Shown: positions 49,557 through 58,582, counted from the first letter of the stretch. The stretch is DNA of 64,000 nucleotides from Mycobacterium deserti (GCF_025345615.1 NZ_JAODWD010000002.1:62001-126000); one strand, 5' to 3'. Numbers and translations are program-made. Notes: generated by a model from the sequence alone, not told the origin.

Positions 49557-51422
49557 CTACTCGACGGTGACGGACTTGGCCAGATTGCGCGGCTTGTCGA
49601 CGTCGTAGCCGCGGGCCTGGGCGACGCCCGCCGCGAACACCTGCAGCGGGATCGTCGACAGCAGCGGTTGGTACAGCGTCGACACAGCGGGTATTTCGAT
49701 CAGGTGGTCGGCGTGCGGGCGCACGGTGTCGTCGCCCTCCTCGGCGATGACGATGGTGATCGCACCGCGGGCCTGAATCTCGCGGATGTTGCTCAGCAGC
49801 TTGGCGTGCAGCATCGGCGAGTTCTTCGGCGACGGCATCACGACGATCACCGGCAGGTTGTCTTCGATCAGCGCGATCGGGCCGTGCTTGAGCTCACCGG
49901 CGGCGAAGCCCTCGGCGTGCATGTACGCCAGTTCCTTGAGTTTCAGCGCACCTTCGAGAGCAACGGGGTACCCGACGTGGCGACCGAGGAACAGCACGGT
50001 CTGCGACTTCGCAAACCGGCGGGCCAGCTCGAATACCGGGTCGACGGTGTCGAGAACGCGCGCCACCAGATCGGGCATGGCTTCGAGTTCGGCGAACTCG
50101 CGGGCCACCTCTTCGGGGTATTTGGTGCCGCGCGCTTGCGCAAGCGCCAGCCCGACAAGGTAATTCGCGGTGATCTGCGCGAGGAACGTCTTGGTCGAGG
50201 CGACGCCGATCTCCGGCCCGGCGCGGGTGTAGAGCACGGCATCACACTCACGAGGGATCTGGCTACCGTTGGTGTTGCAGATCGCCAGCACCCTGGCCTT
50301 CTGCTCCTTGGCGTGCCGCACCGCCTCGAGCGTGTCGGCCGTCTCGCCGGACTGAGAAATCGCGACGACGAGCGTGTGGCGGTCGAGAACCGAGTCGCGA
50401 TAACGGAATTCGCTAGCCAGCTCGACCTCGACGGGCAGCCGGGTCCAGTGCTCGATCGCGTACTTGGCGAGCAACCCGGAGTGGTACGCGGTGCCGCAGG
50501 CGACGATGAACACCTTGTCGATCTCGCGCAGGTCCTGGTCGGACAGCCGCTGCTCGTCAAGCACGATGCGGTTGTCGGCGAAATGGCCGAGCAGCGTGTC
50601 GGAGACCGCGGCGGGTTGTTCGGCGATCTCCTTGAGCATGAAGTACTCGTAGCCACCCTTTTCGGCGGCGGAGATGTCCCAGTCGATGTGGAACTCGCGG
50701 TAGTCGTCGACGTCGGTGCCGTCGAAATCGGTGATCCGATACCCGTCGGCGGTGACGGTCACCGCTTGGTCCTGGCCGAGTTCCACAGCGTCGCGGGTGT
50801 GTTCGATGAAGGCGGCGACGTCGGAGCCGACGAACATCTCACCGTCGCCGATACCGAGCACGAGCGGGGTAGAGCGCCGCGCGGCGACGATCGTGCCCGG
50901 ATCGTCGGCGTTGGCGAAGACCAGGGTGAAGTGGCCCTCCAGCCTGCGCAGCACGGCGAACACGGAGGTCGCGAAGTCACCGGCGGTGTCGCCGTGGTGG
51001 TACTGCCGGGCGACCAGGTGCACTGCGACCTCGGTGTCGGTGTCGCTGGCGAATTCCGCGCCCGTGGCCTCGAGCTCCGCGCGCAGAACCGCGTAGTTCT
51101 CGATGATCCCGTTGTGGATCACGGCGATCTTGCCTGCGGCGTCGCGGTGCGGGTGGGCGTTCTTGTCGGTCGGCCTGCCATGGGTGGCCCAGCGGGTGTG
51201 GCCGATACCCGTACTGCCGGCCAGGCTGGCCGTGTCGGACTCGGCGAGGGCCGACTCCAGGTTGGCCAGCCGACCGGCCCGGCGGCGGACGGTCAGCCCG
51301 CCGCTGCCGTCGAGCAGCGCGACTCCGGCGGAGTCATAGCCTCGGTATTCCATCCGGCGCAGCGCGTCGACCACGATGTCGCAGGCAGGGCGCTGCCCGA
51401 CGTAGCCGACGATTCCGCACAT
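49557..51422 (-). CDS. glmS: glutamine--fructose-6-phosphate aminotransferase
   Basis: 621 residues. MCGIVGYVG with the nucleophilic Cys2, then GIGHTRWATHG in the glutaminase half; two SIS domains in the sugar half (AISQSGETADTL, then GRHVGYPVALEGALKLKELA); the end is NLAKSVTVE, the conserved GlmS C-terminus. Makes glucosamine-6-phosphate for peptidoglycan, the same pathway as glmM at 58622. No ribozyme-like leader was seen. Corresponds to Rv3436c. Divergent from the hydrolase gene with 55 bp between starts. Confidence 0.96.
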   Translation of the reverse strand: MCGIVGYVGQRPACDIVVDALRRMEYRGYDSAGVALLDGSGGLTVRRRAGRLANLESALAESDTASLAGSTGIGHTRWATHGRPTDKNAHPHRDAAGKIAVIHNGIIENYAVLRAELEATGAEFASDTDTEVAVHLVARQYHHGDTAGDFATSVFAVLRRLEGHFTLVFANADDPGTIVAARRSTPLVLGIGDGEMFVGSDVAAFIEHTRDAVELGQDQAVTVTADGYRITDFDGTDVDDYREFHIDWDISAAEKGGYEYFMLKEIAEQPAAVSDTLLGHFADNRIVLDEQRLSDQDLREIDKVFIVACGTAYHSGLLAKYAIEHWTRLPVEVELASEFRYRDSVLDRHTLVVAISQSGETADTLEAVRHAKEQKARVLAICNTNGSQIPRECDAVLYTRAGPEIGVASTKTFLAQITANYLVGLALAQARGTKYPEEVAREFAELEAMPDLVARVLDTVDPVFELARRFAKSQTVLFLGRHVGYPVALEGALKLKELAYMHAEGFAAGELKHGPIALIEDNLPVIVVMPSPKNSPMLHAKLLSNIREIQARGAITIVIAEEGDDTVRPHADHLIEIPAVSTLYQPLLSTIPLQVFAAGVAQARGYDVDKPRNLAKSVTVE

Positions 51423-51477
51423 AGCCCTACAGGGTAGTGCAAGCGCCGGGTTTCGCCGGGTGGGCTACGGTCGTCTG

Positions 51478-52323
51478 GTGGCCCGCACGAGCAAACTGTT
51501 CAAAGCGTTGACCCGCCGAGGCCCCCATCGCGTTCTGCGCGGTGACCTGGCCTTTGCCGGACTGCCGGGCGTCGTCTACACCCCCGCGGAGGGGATGAAT
51601 CTGGCCGGTGTGGCCTTCGGTCACGATTGGTTGGCGGGCGCCTACCGGTACGACGGGACTCTCGAGCATCTGGCGTCCTGGGGCATCGTCGCGGCGGCTC
51701 CGCGCACCGAGACGGGCCTGGCGCCGTCCGTCCTCAACATGGCATTCGACCTGGGTACAACGCTCGACATCATCGCCGGTGTGCGGTTGGGGCCGGGGAA
51801 GATCAGTGTCCACCCGACGAAGCTGGGCCTGGTCGGCCACGGTTTCGGCGGATCGGCGGCGGTGTTCGCGGCGGCGGGCATGCCCGTCAAGCCCAAGGGC
51901 GTCGTCGCGGCGTTCCCGACGGTGTCGTCGCCTCCCGCGGTCGAGCCTGCGAGGTCGTTGCAGGTGCCGGGGCTGATCCTGGCCGACCCCGGCGATCCGA
52001 TGTCGCTGCGGTCGAATGCGGTCGAACTGGCCAGGGTGTGGCGGCCTGCGACGCTGCGCGCTTTGAAAAGCGTCAAAGCCGGTGGCCTGATCGAGGGCCG
52101 GCGCCTGGCCCGGGTGGTGGGGCTACCCGGGGCCGATCGCGGGACGCAGAAGATCGTGCGGGCGCTGATGACCGGCTACCTGCTGCACATGCTGACCGGC
52201 GACAAGGCCTATCGAGACTTCGCTGACCCGGAAGTGGAGTTGCCGAAGGCTCCAGTGATGGATCCGTTCTCCGACGATCCAGCGGATCTGGAGAACAAAG
52301 TCGTCGCACTGCTGAAGCCCTGA
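51478..52323 (+). CDS. alpha/beta hydrolase (dienelactone-hydrolase/chlorophyllase-like)
   Basis: 281 residues from a GTG at 51478 (an earlier GTG at 51460 is less likely). FGHDWLAGAYRYDG is the oxyanion-side loop, LGLVGHGFGGSAAVFAA contains the elbow where the nucleophile position is Gly-His-Gly-Phe-Gly. That means the usual serine is replaced by glycine or phenylalanine and activity is uncertain. Corresponds in position to Rv3438. The F420-type oxidoreductase gene begins 1 bp after its stop. Confidence 0.8.
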   Translation: MARTSKLFKALTRRGPHRVLRGDLAFAGLPGVVYTPAEGMNLAGVAFGHDWLAGAYRYDGTLEHLASWGIVAAAPRTETGLAPSVLNMAFDLGTTLDIIAGVRLGPGKISVHPTKLGLVGHGFGGSAAVFAAAGMPVKPKGVVAAFPTVSSPPAVEPARSLQVPGLILADPGDPMSLRSNAVELARVWRPATLRALKSVKAGGLIEGRRLARVVGLPGADRGTQKIVRALMTGYLLHMLTGDKAYRDFADPEVELPKAPVMDPFSDDPADLENKVVALLKP

Positions 52324-52324
52324 C

Positions 52325-53365
52325 ATGCGCACCGGAATCTTCCTCAATTACGCCGGGGGCTTTCTCGAGGCCGTCGACCAGGTGGTCGAGCTGGAGAAGA
52401 TCGGCGTCGACATCGCGCTGGTGGCCGAGGCCTATTCCTACGACGCGATCAGCCAGCTGGGTTTTTTGGCCGCCAGGACCTCCCGGATCGAGCTAGGCAC
52501 AGGTGTCGTGCCGATTTACATCCGGACCCCGACACTGCTCGCGATGACCGCGGCGGGGCTCGACTACGTGTCCGACGGTCGGTTCCGGCTGGGCATCGGA
52601 ACCTCGGGTCCGCAGGTGATGGAGGGCTTCCACGGCGTCCCGTTCGACGCGCCACTGGGCCGAACGCGCGAGGTCGTCGATATCTGCAGGCAGGTGTGGC
52701 GCCGCGAGCGGGTTGCCTATGACGGCAAGCACTATCAGATTCCGTTGCCCGCGGATCAGGGCACCGGCCTGGGCAAGTCCCTCCACCTGATCAATCATCC
52801 AGTGCGCGAACGAATTCCGATCGCGATCGCCGCACTGGGACCGAAGAACGTCGAACTCACCGCCGAGATCGCCGAGGGCTGGCAGCCGGTGTTCTTCTAT
52901 CCGGAGAAGGCCGACAATGCGTGGGGTGAGGCACTTCGGGCGGGCTTCGCGAAGCGGGACCCTGCCTTGGGCGAGCTGGACATCATGGTGAGCGCCCCCC
53001 TTGCCATCGGCGACGATGTCGACGACCGACTGTCCTGGGCAAAGCCACAATTGGCGCTCTACATCGGCGGTATGGGTGCGCGGGGCCGCAATTTCTACCA
53101 CAACCTGGCCACTCGATACGGATTCGGCGAGGTGGCCGATCACATTCAGAACCTGTACCTCAGCGGCAAGAAGACCGAGGCCATCAACGCCGTGCCCGAC
53201 GAATTGGTGCGCGCCGTATCACTGGTGGGCCCGCGCGGCTATGTGCAGGAACGTCTCGCGGCGTTCGCGGAGGCCGGAGCGACGACGCTGCTGCTGCAAC
53301 CACTCTCCGGCGACCGTCACGAATCCGTTCGGTACGTCGAGGAACTACAGGGCCTGCTGCCGTAG
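52325..53365 (+). CDS. LLM-class F420-dependent oxidoreductase
   Basis: 346 residues with the luciferase-like barrel: GIFLNYAGGFLEAVDQVVEL, DIALVAEAYSYDAISQLGFL, AARTSRIELGTGV, PTLLAMTAAGLDYVSDGRF and LGIGTSGPQVMEGFHG. In mycobacteria this group mostly uses deazaflavin F420. It has no assigned substrate. Translated with the preceding hydrolase gene. Confidence 0.88.
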   Translation: MRTGIFLNYAGGFLEAVDQVVELEKIGVDIALVAEAYSYDAISQLGFLAARTSRIELGTGVVPIYIRTPTLLAMTAAGLDYVSDGRFRLGIGTSGPQVMEGFHGVPFDAPLGRTREVVDICRQVWRRERVAYDGKHYQIPLPADQGTGLGKSLHLINHPVRERIPIAIAALGPKNVELTAEIAEGWQPVFFYPEKADNAWGEALRAGFAKRDPALGELDIMVSAPLAIGDDVDDRLSWAKPQLALYIGGMGARGRNFYHNLATRYGFGEVADHIQNLYLSGKKTEAINAVPDELVRAVSLVGPRGYVQERLAAFAEAGATTLLLQPLSGDRHESVRYVEELQGLLP

Positions 53366-53515
53366 CCGTTACGTCATTTCGCTGACGGACCTGTAGAGTG
53401 TGGTGCAGCGGCATCGTCTGTTCTGCCTCTTGCCGCTTCTCGATCGTCATACCGAGCGCCGCGGACCGATCCGCGCCGGGCAGGACGACCACTTCCAACT
53501 TTCGGAGCTCTAACC

Positions 53516-54823
53516 TTGTCTGTTCAAATCCCAAGTGGGACAACCATGCCCACTTTCGCCGACCTCGGCCTGCCTCAGGCTGTCGTCGGTGTCCTTGCCG
53601 GCAACGGCATCGACACACCTTTTCCCATCCAGGCGGCGACGCTTCCGGACTCCCTCGCAGGTCGAGATGTCCTGGGCCGCGGCCGGACCGGATCCGGTAA
53701 GACTTTCGCCTTCCTGCTGCCGATGGTGACGCGACTCACAGCCAGCAAGACCACCCGGTCACCGGGACGGCCGCGCGCCCTCATTCTTGCGCCGACCCGC
53801 GAGTTGGTCGCACAGATCGACGCGTCCCTCGCGCCCCTGGCGACCGCCACCGGCCTGCGTTCGGTCACCATCTTCGGCGGTGTCTCTCCTGCGCCGCAGA
53901 TTCAGAAGCTCCGGCAGGGCGTTGACATCGTCATCGCGTGCCCGGGTCGCCTGGAAGACCACGTGAAGTCGCGCCATGCGGACCTGTCCGCCATCGAGAT
54001 CACCGTGCTCGACGAGGCCGACCACATGGCCGACCTCGGCTTCCTGCCTCCGGTCAAGCGGCTGCTGGACAAGACGCCACGTGACGGTCAGCGGATGCTG
54101 TTCTCGGCGACGCTCGACGGCGGCGTCGACGTTCTCGTCAAGCGCTACCTGACCAACCCCGTTGTGCACAGCGTCGACTCCGAACAGTCGCCGGTGGCCG
54201 CAATGGAACATCACGTACTGCACGTCGACAAGGCGTCCCGCATTCACGTGCTGGCCGACCTCGCCGCATCACCCGGCCGGACGATCGTCTTCGCCCGCAC
54301 CAAGCACGGTGCCAAGAACCTTGCCCGTCAGCTGAACTCGCGAGGCGTGCCGGCAGTCGAGTTGCACGGCAACCTCTCTCAGAATGCACGTACGCGCAAT
54401 CTCACCGCCTTCTCCGACGGGACGGCCGCGGTGATGGTCGCGACCGACATCGCCGCGCGCGGGATCCACGTCGACGACGTGAGCCTGGTGGTACACGCGG
54501 ATCCGCCGGTCGAACACAAGGCCTATCTGCACCGGTCCGGGCGCACGGCCCGCGCCGGAGCCGACGGCACCGTGGTGACGCTGATGATCGACGAGCAGGT
54601 CTCCGACGTGCGTCAGCTGACCCGTAAGGCGGGCGTGAAGCCGACGGTCACTCGATTCAGCGGATCGTCGCACCCGGTCCTTACCCAGATCGCACCGGGT
54701 GAACGCGAATTCGGCAAGCCGATCATCGCGAGCCGTCCCGAGCCGACAAAGCCACAGCAGCCCAGATCGCATCAGCCGCGTCGACGTCGTCCGGCTCGCG
54801 GTAGGCGCCCCGCGAACGTCTAG
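53516..54823 (+). CDS. DEAD-box ATP-dependent RNA helicase (RhlE/CshA-like)
   Basis: 435 residues from a TTG at 53516 with GGAG eight bases upstream; an ATG ten codons later is the alternative. Motifs in order: Q-motif FPIQAATLP, Walker A GRTGSGKT, APTRELV, DEAD in VLDEADHMAD, SAT, TDIAARGIHV, and HRSGRTARAG. The basic C-terminal tail (RPEPTKPQQPRSHQPRRRRP) probably binds RNA. Remodels structured RNA in ribosome assembly or mRNA decay. Upstream 53366-53515 holds only a non-coding leader. Confidence 0.93.
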   Translation: MSVQIPSGTTMPTFADLGLPQAVVGVLAGNGIDTPFPIQAATLPDSLAGRDVLGRGRTGSGKTFAFLLPMVTRLTASKTTRSPGRPRALILAPTRELVAQIDASLAPLATATGLRSVTIFGGVSPAPQIQKLRQGVDIVIACPGRLEDHVKSRHADLSAIEITVLDEADHMADLGFLPPVKRLLDKTPRDGQRMLFSATLDGGVDVLVKRYLTNPVVHSVDSEQSPVAAMEHHVLHVDKASRIHVLADLAASPGRTIVFARTKHGAKNLARQLNSRGVPAVELHGNLSQNARTRNLTAFSDGTAAVMVATDIAARGIHVDDVSLVVHADPPVEHKAYLHRSGRTARAGADGTVVTLMIDEQVSDVRQLTRKAGVKPTVTRFSGSSHPVLTQIAPGEREFGKPIIASRPEPTKPQQPRSHQPRRRRPARGRRPANV

Positions 54824-54856
54824 ACGTTCGGGGGTTGTCGGCGGCTCCACGTATAT

Positions 54857-54872
54857 TCGAACTTATGTTCGA
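54857..54872 (+). promoter_or_regulatory. perfect LexA (SOS) box overlapping the HNH gene start
   Basis: TCGAACTTATGTTCGA matches TCGAAC-N4-GTTCGA at every fixed base. The ATG of the downstream DUF222/HNH gene is at 54865-54867, inside the box, so codons 1-3 (Met-Phe-Asp) are part of the operator. Confidence 0.88.
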
Positions 54873-56151
54873 TATGGCGGAGCTTACGTCGGTTGATGCC
54901 GACGCCGACGAAGCTGCGCTGATCCAGCAGATCGCTTGGCTGGAGCGGGTCAAGTCGGCAGCCGCGGCGGGGCAGGCCCGCGCGGCGGTGCTGTTGGATC
55001 AACACCGCCGCGCCGCTGAGGCCGCAGCCGACGTACCCGCGGCCAAGCGGGGCAGGGGCGTGGCCAGTGAGGTGGCGTTGGCGCGGCGAGATTCGCCGTC
55101 GCGCGGAAGTCGACACTTGGGTTTCGCTAAAGCGTTGATGTATGAGATGCCGTGCACAATGTCGGCTTTGGAGCATGGCGCTCTGTCGGAATGGCGCGCC
55201 ACACTGATCGTGCGTGAATCAGCGTGTCTATCCGTTGAAGACCGGCGCGTTCTGGACGCGGAACTGTGCGGTGATCCGTCGAATCTTGACGGGATGGGCG
55301 ATGCCCGAGTGGCCGCGGCGGCCAAGCAGGTCGCGTGCCGATTGGATGCACAGGCGGTCGTGGACCGAGCCGCCAGAGCTGCCCAGGATCGCACCGTCAC
55401 CATCCGGCCGGCACCCGACACCATGACGTATGTGACTGCGCTGCTGCCGGTCCAGCAAGGCGTCGGCCTGTACGCGGCGTTGAAGCGCGCCGCCGACACC
55501 ACGTTCGACGACCGGTCGCGCGGCCAAATTATGGCCGACACCCTGGTCGAGCGCGTGACTGGCAGACCAGCCGAGATTCCCGAGCCAGTCGCGGTCAACC
55601 TGGTGATGTCGGATCAGACGTTGTTCGGCGATGACGACAGCTCCGCAATCGTCGACGGATACGGCCCGATTCCCGCATCGGTCGCCCGCCACCTGGTCAG
55701 AGTCGCGGCAGACGATACGCGGTCAAAAGCCTTGCTCCGGCGGTTGTACCGGCATCCGAGAAGTGGTGCGCTGGTAGCGATGGAGTCGCGGTCGCGGCGT
55801 TTCCCGAAAGGGCTGGCGACATTCATCCGGTTGCGTGATCAAACCTGCCGCACTCCGTATTGCGATGCGCCGATCCGCCATCACGACCATGCCGTGCCCC
55901 GAAACCGCGGAGGCCCTACCCATGCGGTGAACGGCCTCGGCCTCTGCGAGCGGTGCAATTACGACAAAGAAGCGCCGGGCTGGCGGGTGTATACCGACGA
56001 AGTCGAAGGCGTGCACACAGCAGAATTCGTCACGCCCACCGGGGCTTGTCACCGCTCGACCGCACCACCGCCACCGGGCAGACCGGTAATCGAGCTCAGC
56101 GAACTCGAAACGAGAATCGTTGTGGGGCTTACCGATTTGCATGCGGCATAG
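54865..56151 (+). CDS. DUF222/HNH endonuclease-family protein (13E12 repeat family)
   Basis: 428 residues from the ATG at 54865 (MFDMAELTSVDADADEAALI); a GTG at 54835 lies before the LexA box and is less likely. The long helical DUF222 region is followed at about 335-385 by an HNH zinc nuclease unit: CRTPYCDAPIRHHDHAVPRN, GGPTHAVNGLGLCERCNYDK. These proteins occur in many copies in mycobacteria and are SOS-controlled; their target is unknown. 3' end overlaps the convergent INSIG-like gene by 23 bp. Confidence 0.87.
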   Translation: MFDMAELTSVDADADEAALIQQIAWLERVKSAAAAGQARAAVLLDQHRRAAEAAADVPAAKRGRGVASEVALARRDSPSRGSRHLGFAKALMYEMPCTMSALEHGALSEWRATLIVRESACLSVEDRRVLDAELCGDPSNLDGMGDARVAAAAKQVACRLDAQAVVDRAARAAQDRTVTIRPAPDTMTYVTALLPVQQGVGLYAALKRAADTTFDDRSRGQIMADTLVERVTGRPAEIPEPVAVNLVMSDQTLFGDDDSSAIVDGYGPIPASVARHLVRVAADDTRSKALLRRLYRHPRSGALVAMESRSRRFPKGLATFIRLRDQTCRTPYCDAPIRHHDHAVPRNRGGPTHAVNGLGLCERCNYDKEAPGWRVYTDEVEGVHTAEFVTPTGACHRSTAPPPPGRPVIELSELETRIVVGLTDLHAA

Positions 56152-56728
56152 AGCGAGTCACGACTGGCTGCCGCTTCATGGCCGCATATTCGCCCAGCAG
56201 CGCGACCACCACACCGAAGGCGAAATACAGCGGGACCAGCCACGGCCCCACTCCAAATAATCCGTCGCAGTCGGCGTTGTAAGCGAACACGCCGACCTCG
56301 ACGAGCACGATCTCGACGATCGGTCCGATGACGGCGGCGAGTGCGCCACATAAGGCACCGGGCCCGTCACCCAACACACACCAGATGATGATCGCCACGG
56401 CGGCGATGAGCGCACTGCTCGGAACGACCGGTGCGCTATGCACCAGTGCAGTGGTGACATAAGCGCCCATCACGACGGCGACTCCGGCGACTACCTGTCG
56501 TGCGGTCACGGTCGTGCGCGGATCGGGTAGGTGCAATCGCAATTCAGCAAGCGACGCCGTCGCGGCGCCGACCATGACGGGGAACCAGAGGGGGCTGCTC
56601 CATACGAACGGCACCGCGTCGGTGAAGTACTCAGTGGTGCCGGTGACGACGTGGCTGTGGTCGCCGATGAGAGCGACCGCGGCCCCCAGTAGGAACAGCG
56701 CGACGATCTCGGGAACACGCAGTTTCAC
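56129..56728 (-). CDS. INSIG-like sterol-sensor-family membrane protein
   Basis: 199 residues from a GTG. Six hydrophobic segments and the INSIG pattern: PLWFPVMVGAATASLAEL for helix 2, VVMGAYVTTALVHSAPV for helix 3, and the end VFAYNADCDGLFGVGPWLVP followed by LYFAFGVVVALLGEYAAMK. This parallels the human INSIG C-terminus (VYQYTSPDF, RSWLPCIFFAGGI). A mycobacterial INSIG homologue (MvINS, M. vanbaalenii) is known by structure, binding a lipid in a central pocket. In animals INSIG tethers SREBP-SCAP; no such partners exist here, so the role is open. Confidence 0.72.
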   Translation of the reverse strand: MKLRVPEIVALFLLGAAVALIGDHSHVVTGTTEYFTDAVPFVWSSPLWFPVMVGAATASLAELRLHLPDPRTTVTARQVVAGVAVVMGAYVTTALVHSAPVVPSSALIAAVAIIIWCVLGDGPGALCGALAAVIGPIVEIVLVEVGVFAYNADCDGLFGVGPWLVPLYFAFGVVVALLGEYAAMKRQPVVTRSMPHANR

Positions 56729-56758
56729 CCGAGGGACGGTACCTCGCGAGTCTCGGAC

Positions 56759-58273
56759 TTACTCCCCTACTTGTGGAAGTTCGTCGGCGGCAATCTCACA
56801 CGGCGTCTCGGTGGCCATCGGGCTCGGGGGCGGGAGTTCCGCGGGGGGCAGCGGAGCGGGCGGGGGCGGCAGAGGCGCGACCGTGGCGGCGGGCTCCCCT
56901 TCCGGTGTCGGTGAATCGACCGGTGCCGGTGCGGGAGCCACCTCGGCCAGCGGTTCGGCAGGCGGCTCGCAGGTCGATTCCGGTTCGGCGGCCATGTCAT
57001 CTACCGCTCCGGCCTCGGCGAGGTCTTCGTTCTCGTCCTTCTCGAGGCCGTCCTCCCCTAGCTCGTCCTCCTCGAGGGCCTCCTCGTCCTTGTCGTCCTT
57101 GTCGTCCTTGTCGTCCTTGTCGTCCTCCTCGGCTGGATCGTCCTCGCCGAGATCATCGATCTCGTCCGGCTTTTGCAGCTCCGAAGGTTCGTCGATGCCG
57201 GGCGGGTCCGACAGTGCATCGCCGGGCGAACCGAGGAGCCCGCTTAGCGCGTCGGCGAGTTGCTGACCAAGCCCGGAGATCCCGCCACCGATGTCGGGCA
57301 TCCCTCCGCCCATGCCGCCCATGCTCCCCAGTGGCGCCGGCGGTGCTGAAGACGGCGGCGCAACCGCGGCGGGATCGACGGCCGGCGGTACGGCGGGTGA
57401 CGCCGCCGGAGCAGTCATGGGCATCCCGGGCGGTGCGGTCATGGGCACGCCGGGCGCCACACTGGCCGCAGGCACTGTGGTCACCGCGGGCGCAGGAGAA
57501 CTCGTGACCGGTGCCACCGAGACATCGTCGCGCGGCACCGCGTCCGGCGTCGGCGCCACCGCCGGCGGTGTCCACGAGGGTCCGAGGTCTCCAGGAACGT
57601 CGAATACTGCGTCGGACAACGACGACAACTCGGCCGTCGCGGAGTCGTAGGCATCCACGACTGCGGTCATGGCCGTGCGCATCGCCGTCACCCAGTCACC
57701 GCGAACGTCGCTTTCGACGAACGGCTTGACCTGCTGATCGATCAGCTCGCTGGCGACCGCCCGGTCGCCCGCACCTGTCATAACCGTCTGCGCGGCGGCC
57801 AGCCAATCGGCACGCTGTGCTGCGGTGCGGTCATCGATCGCTTGCACAGCAACTACTTTCGCGTCGATCGCCTGCCACAGCCTGTCGCGCAGGTCAGCGA
57901 GCGACTCAGCCGCGGTCCGGACGGCCGCGGCGGCGCGCACCGCCGCGTCGCCGTGGTCGCGCAGGAATATCCGGGCGGCCTCGGCACCTCCACCGTGCCA
58001 CGCGAATGAGAGCACACCGAGCTGCTCGACGTGTCGCGTCAGCGCATCCTGGGTCGCGGCCGCCGCGGTGTTCAGCGCCACGCAATCGCCGTCGAGGGAC
58101 CTCAGATCCAGCCCATCTTCGGTCGCATACCAGTCGCGTATCTGCCCGGGGTGCGTCGTCAGATCCGGATTCTCGTAACCCACTGCGCGGCAAGCCCACA
58201 CATAGTCTTGAATGTTGCCGACCGACGGCAGGCCCTCGCTCAAACGCGATGCGGCATCGAGTTTCTCGTCCAT
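56759..58273 (-). CDS. WXG-like, Ala/Pro-rich secreted-type protein with acidic repeats (Rv3439c-like)
   Basis: 504 residues. The N-terminal 220 residues are helical and carry a WXG-like turn, WHG, at residue 92 (LSFAWHGGGAEAARIF), as in ESX substrates and their relatives. Residues about 225-330 are Pro/Ala/Thr-rich, then GGMGGGMPDIGGGISGLG. A strongly acidic block DDKDDKDDKDDKDEE follows, and a Pro-rich end. It follows Rv3440c-like by 3 bp. Probably surface or secreted through type VII secretion, an inference from the fold. No known activity. Confidence 0.7.
   Translation of the reverse strand: MDEKLDAASRLSEGLPSVGNIQDYVWACRAVGYENPDLTTHPGQIRDWYATEDGLDLRSLDGDCVALNTAAAATQDALTRHVEQLGVLSFAWHGGGAEAARIFLRDHGDAAVRAAAAVRTAAESLADLRDRLWQAIDAKVVAVQAIDDRTAAQRADWLAAAQTVMTGAGDRAVASELIDQQVKPFVESDVRGDWVTAMRTAMTAVVDAYDSATAELSSLSDAVFDVPGDLGPSWTPPAVAPTPDAVPRDDVSVAPVTSSPAPAVTTVPAASVAPGVPMTAPPGMPMTAPAASPAVPPAVDPAAVAPPSSAPPAPLGSMGGMGGGMPDIGGGISGLGQQLADALSGLLGSPGDALSDPPGIDEPSELQKPDEIDDLGEDDPAEEDDKDDKDDKDDKDEEALEEDELGEDGLEKDENEDLAEAGAVDDMAAEPESTCEPPAEPLAEVAPAPAPVDSPTPEGEPAATVAPLPPPPAPLPPAELPPPSPMATETPCEIAADELPQVGE
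57084..57128. repeat. 9-bp tandem repeat (TCGTCCTTG) coding the acidic Asp-Lys tract
   Basis: Four exact copies and a partial fifth. The unit is a multiple of three, so it codes the DKD repeats on the minus strand and can vary in number without a frameshift. Confidence 0.85.
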
Positions 58274-58276
58274 GCC

Positions 58277-58582
58277 TCAGCCCAGCCGCTCGCCGCCGCG
58301 CATGTCGGCGTCGGCGTATCGCTCAGCCGACGCACGCAACGCAGCCGCAATCTCCGAAGATGCGCGTGACCACAGCCTGAGCTGCTCCGCGACGCGGTCG
58401 AGACACTCGCGCACCGCGTCGCCGTGCGCGGTGTAAGCCCGCCCTGCGGCGGCACCGTCGAAGGTCAACGAGTTCAGATGTGTCCGCACCGCTTGATCGA
58501 CGATATCGGCGATCACTTGGTACTGGCGTGCGACGTCCAATAGCACCGGCACGTCGACCCGTGCGACGTCTGCTTGTCCCAT
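58277..58582 (-). CDS. EspC/WXG100-like small protein (Rv3440c-like)
   Basis: 101 residues, helical hairpin type. The C-terminus has YADAD (residues 89-93), the Y-x3-D type VII secretion signal, after an amphipathic helix (RLWSRASSEIAAALRASAER). FDGAAAGRAYTAHGDAVREC sits at the turn in place of the usual W-x-G. It directly precedes the WXG-like 504-aa gene, so the two may be secreted as a pair, as EsxA/B or EspC/A partners are. Confidence 0.7.
   Translation of the reverse strand: MGQADVARVDVPVLLDVARQYQVIADIVDQAVRTHLNSLTFDGAAAGRAYTAHGDAVRECLDRVAEQLRLWSRASSEIAAALRASAERYADADMRGGERLG

Noticed and set aside
49539..51437. Long plus-strand open frame of 632 codons
   Set aside because: Antisense of glmS with biased composition and no recognisable motif.
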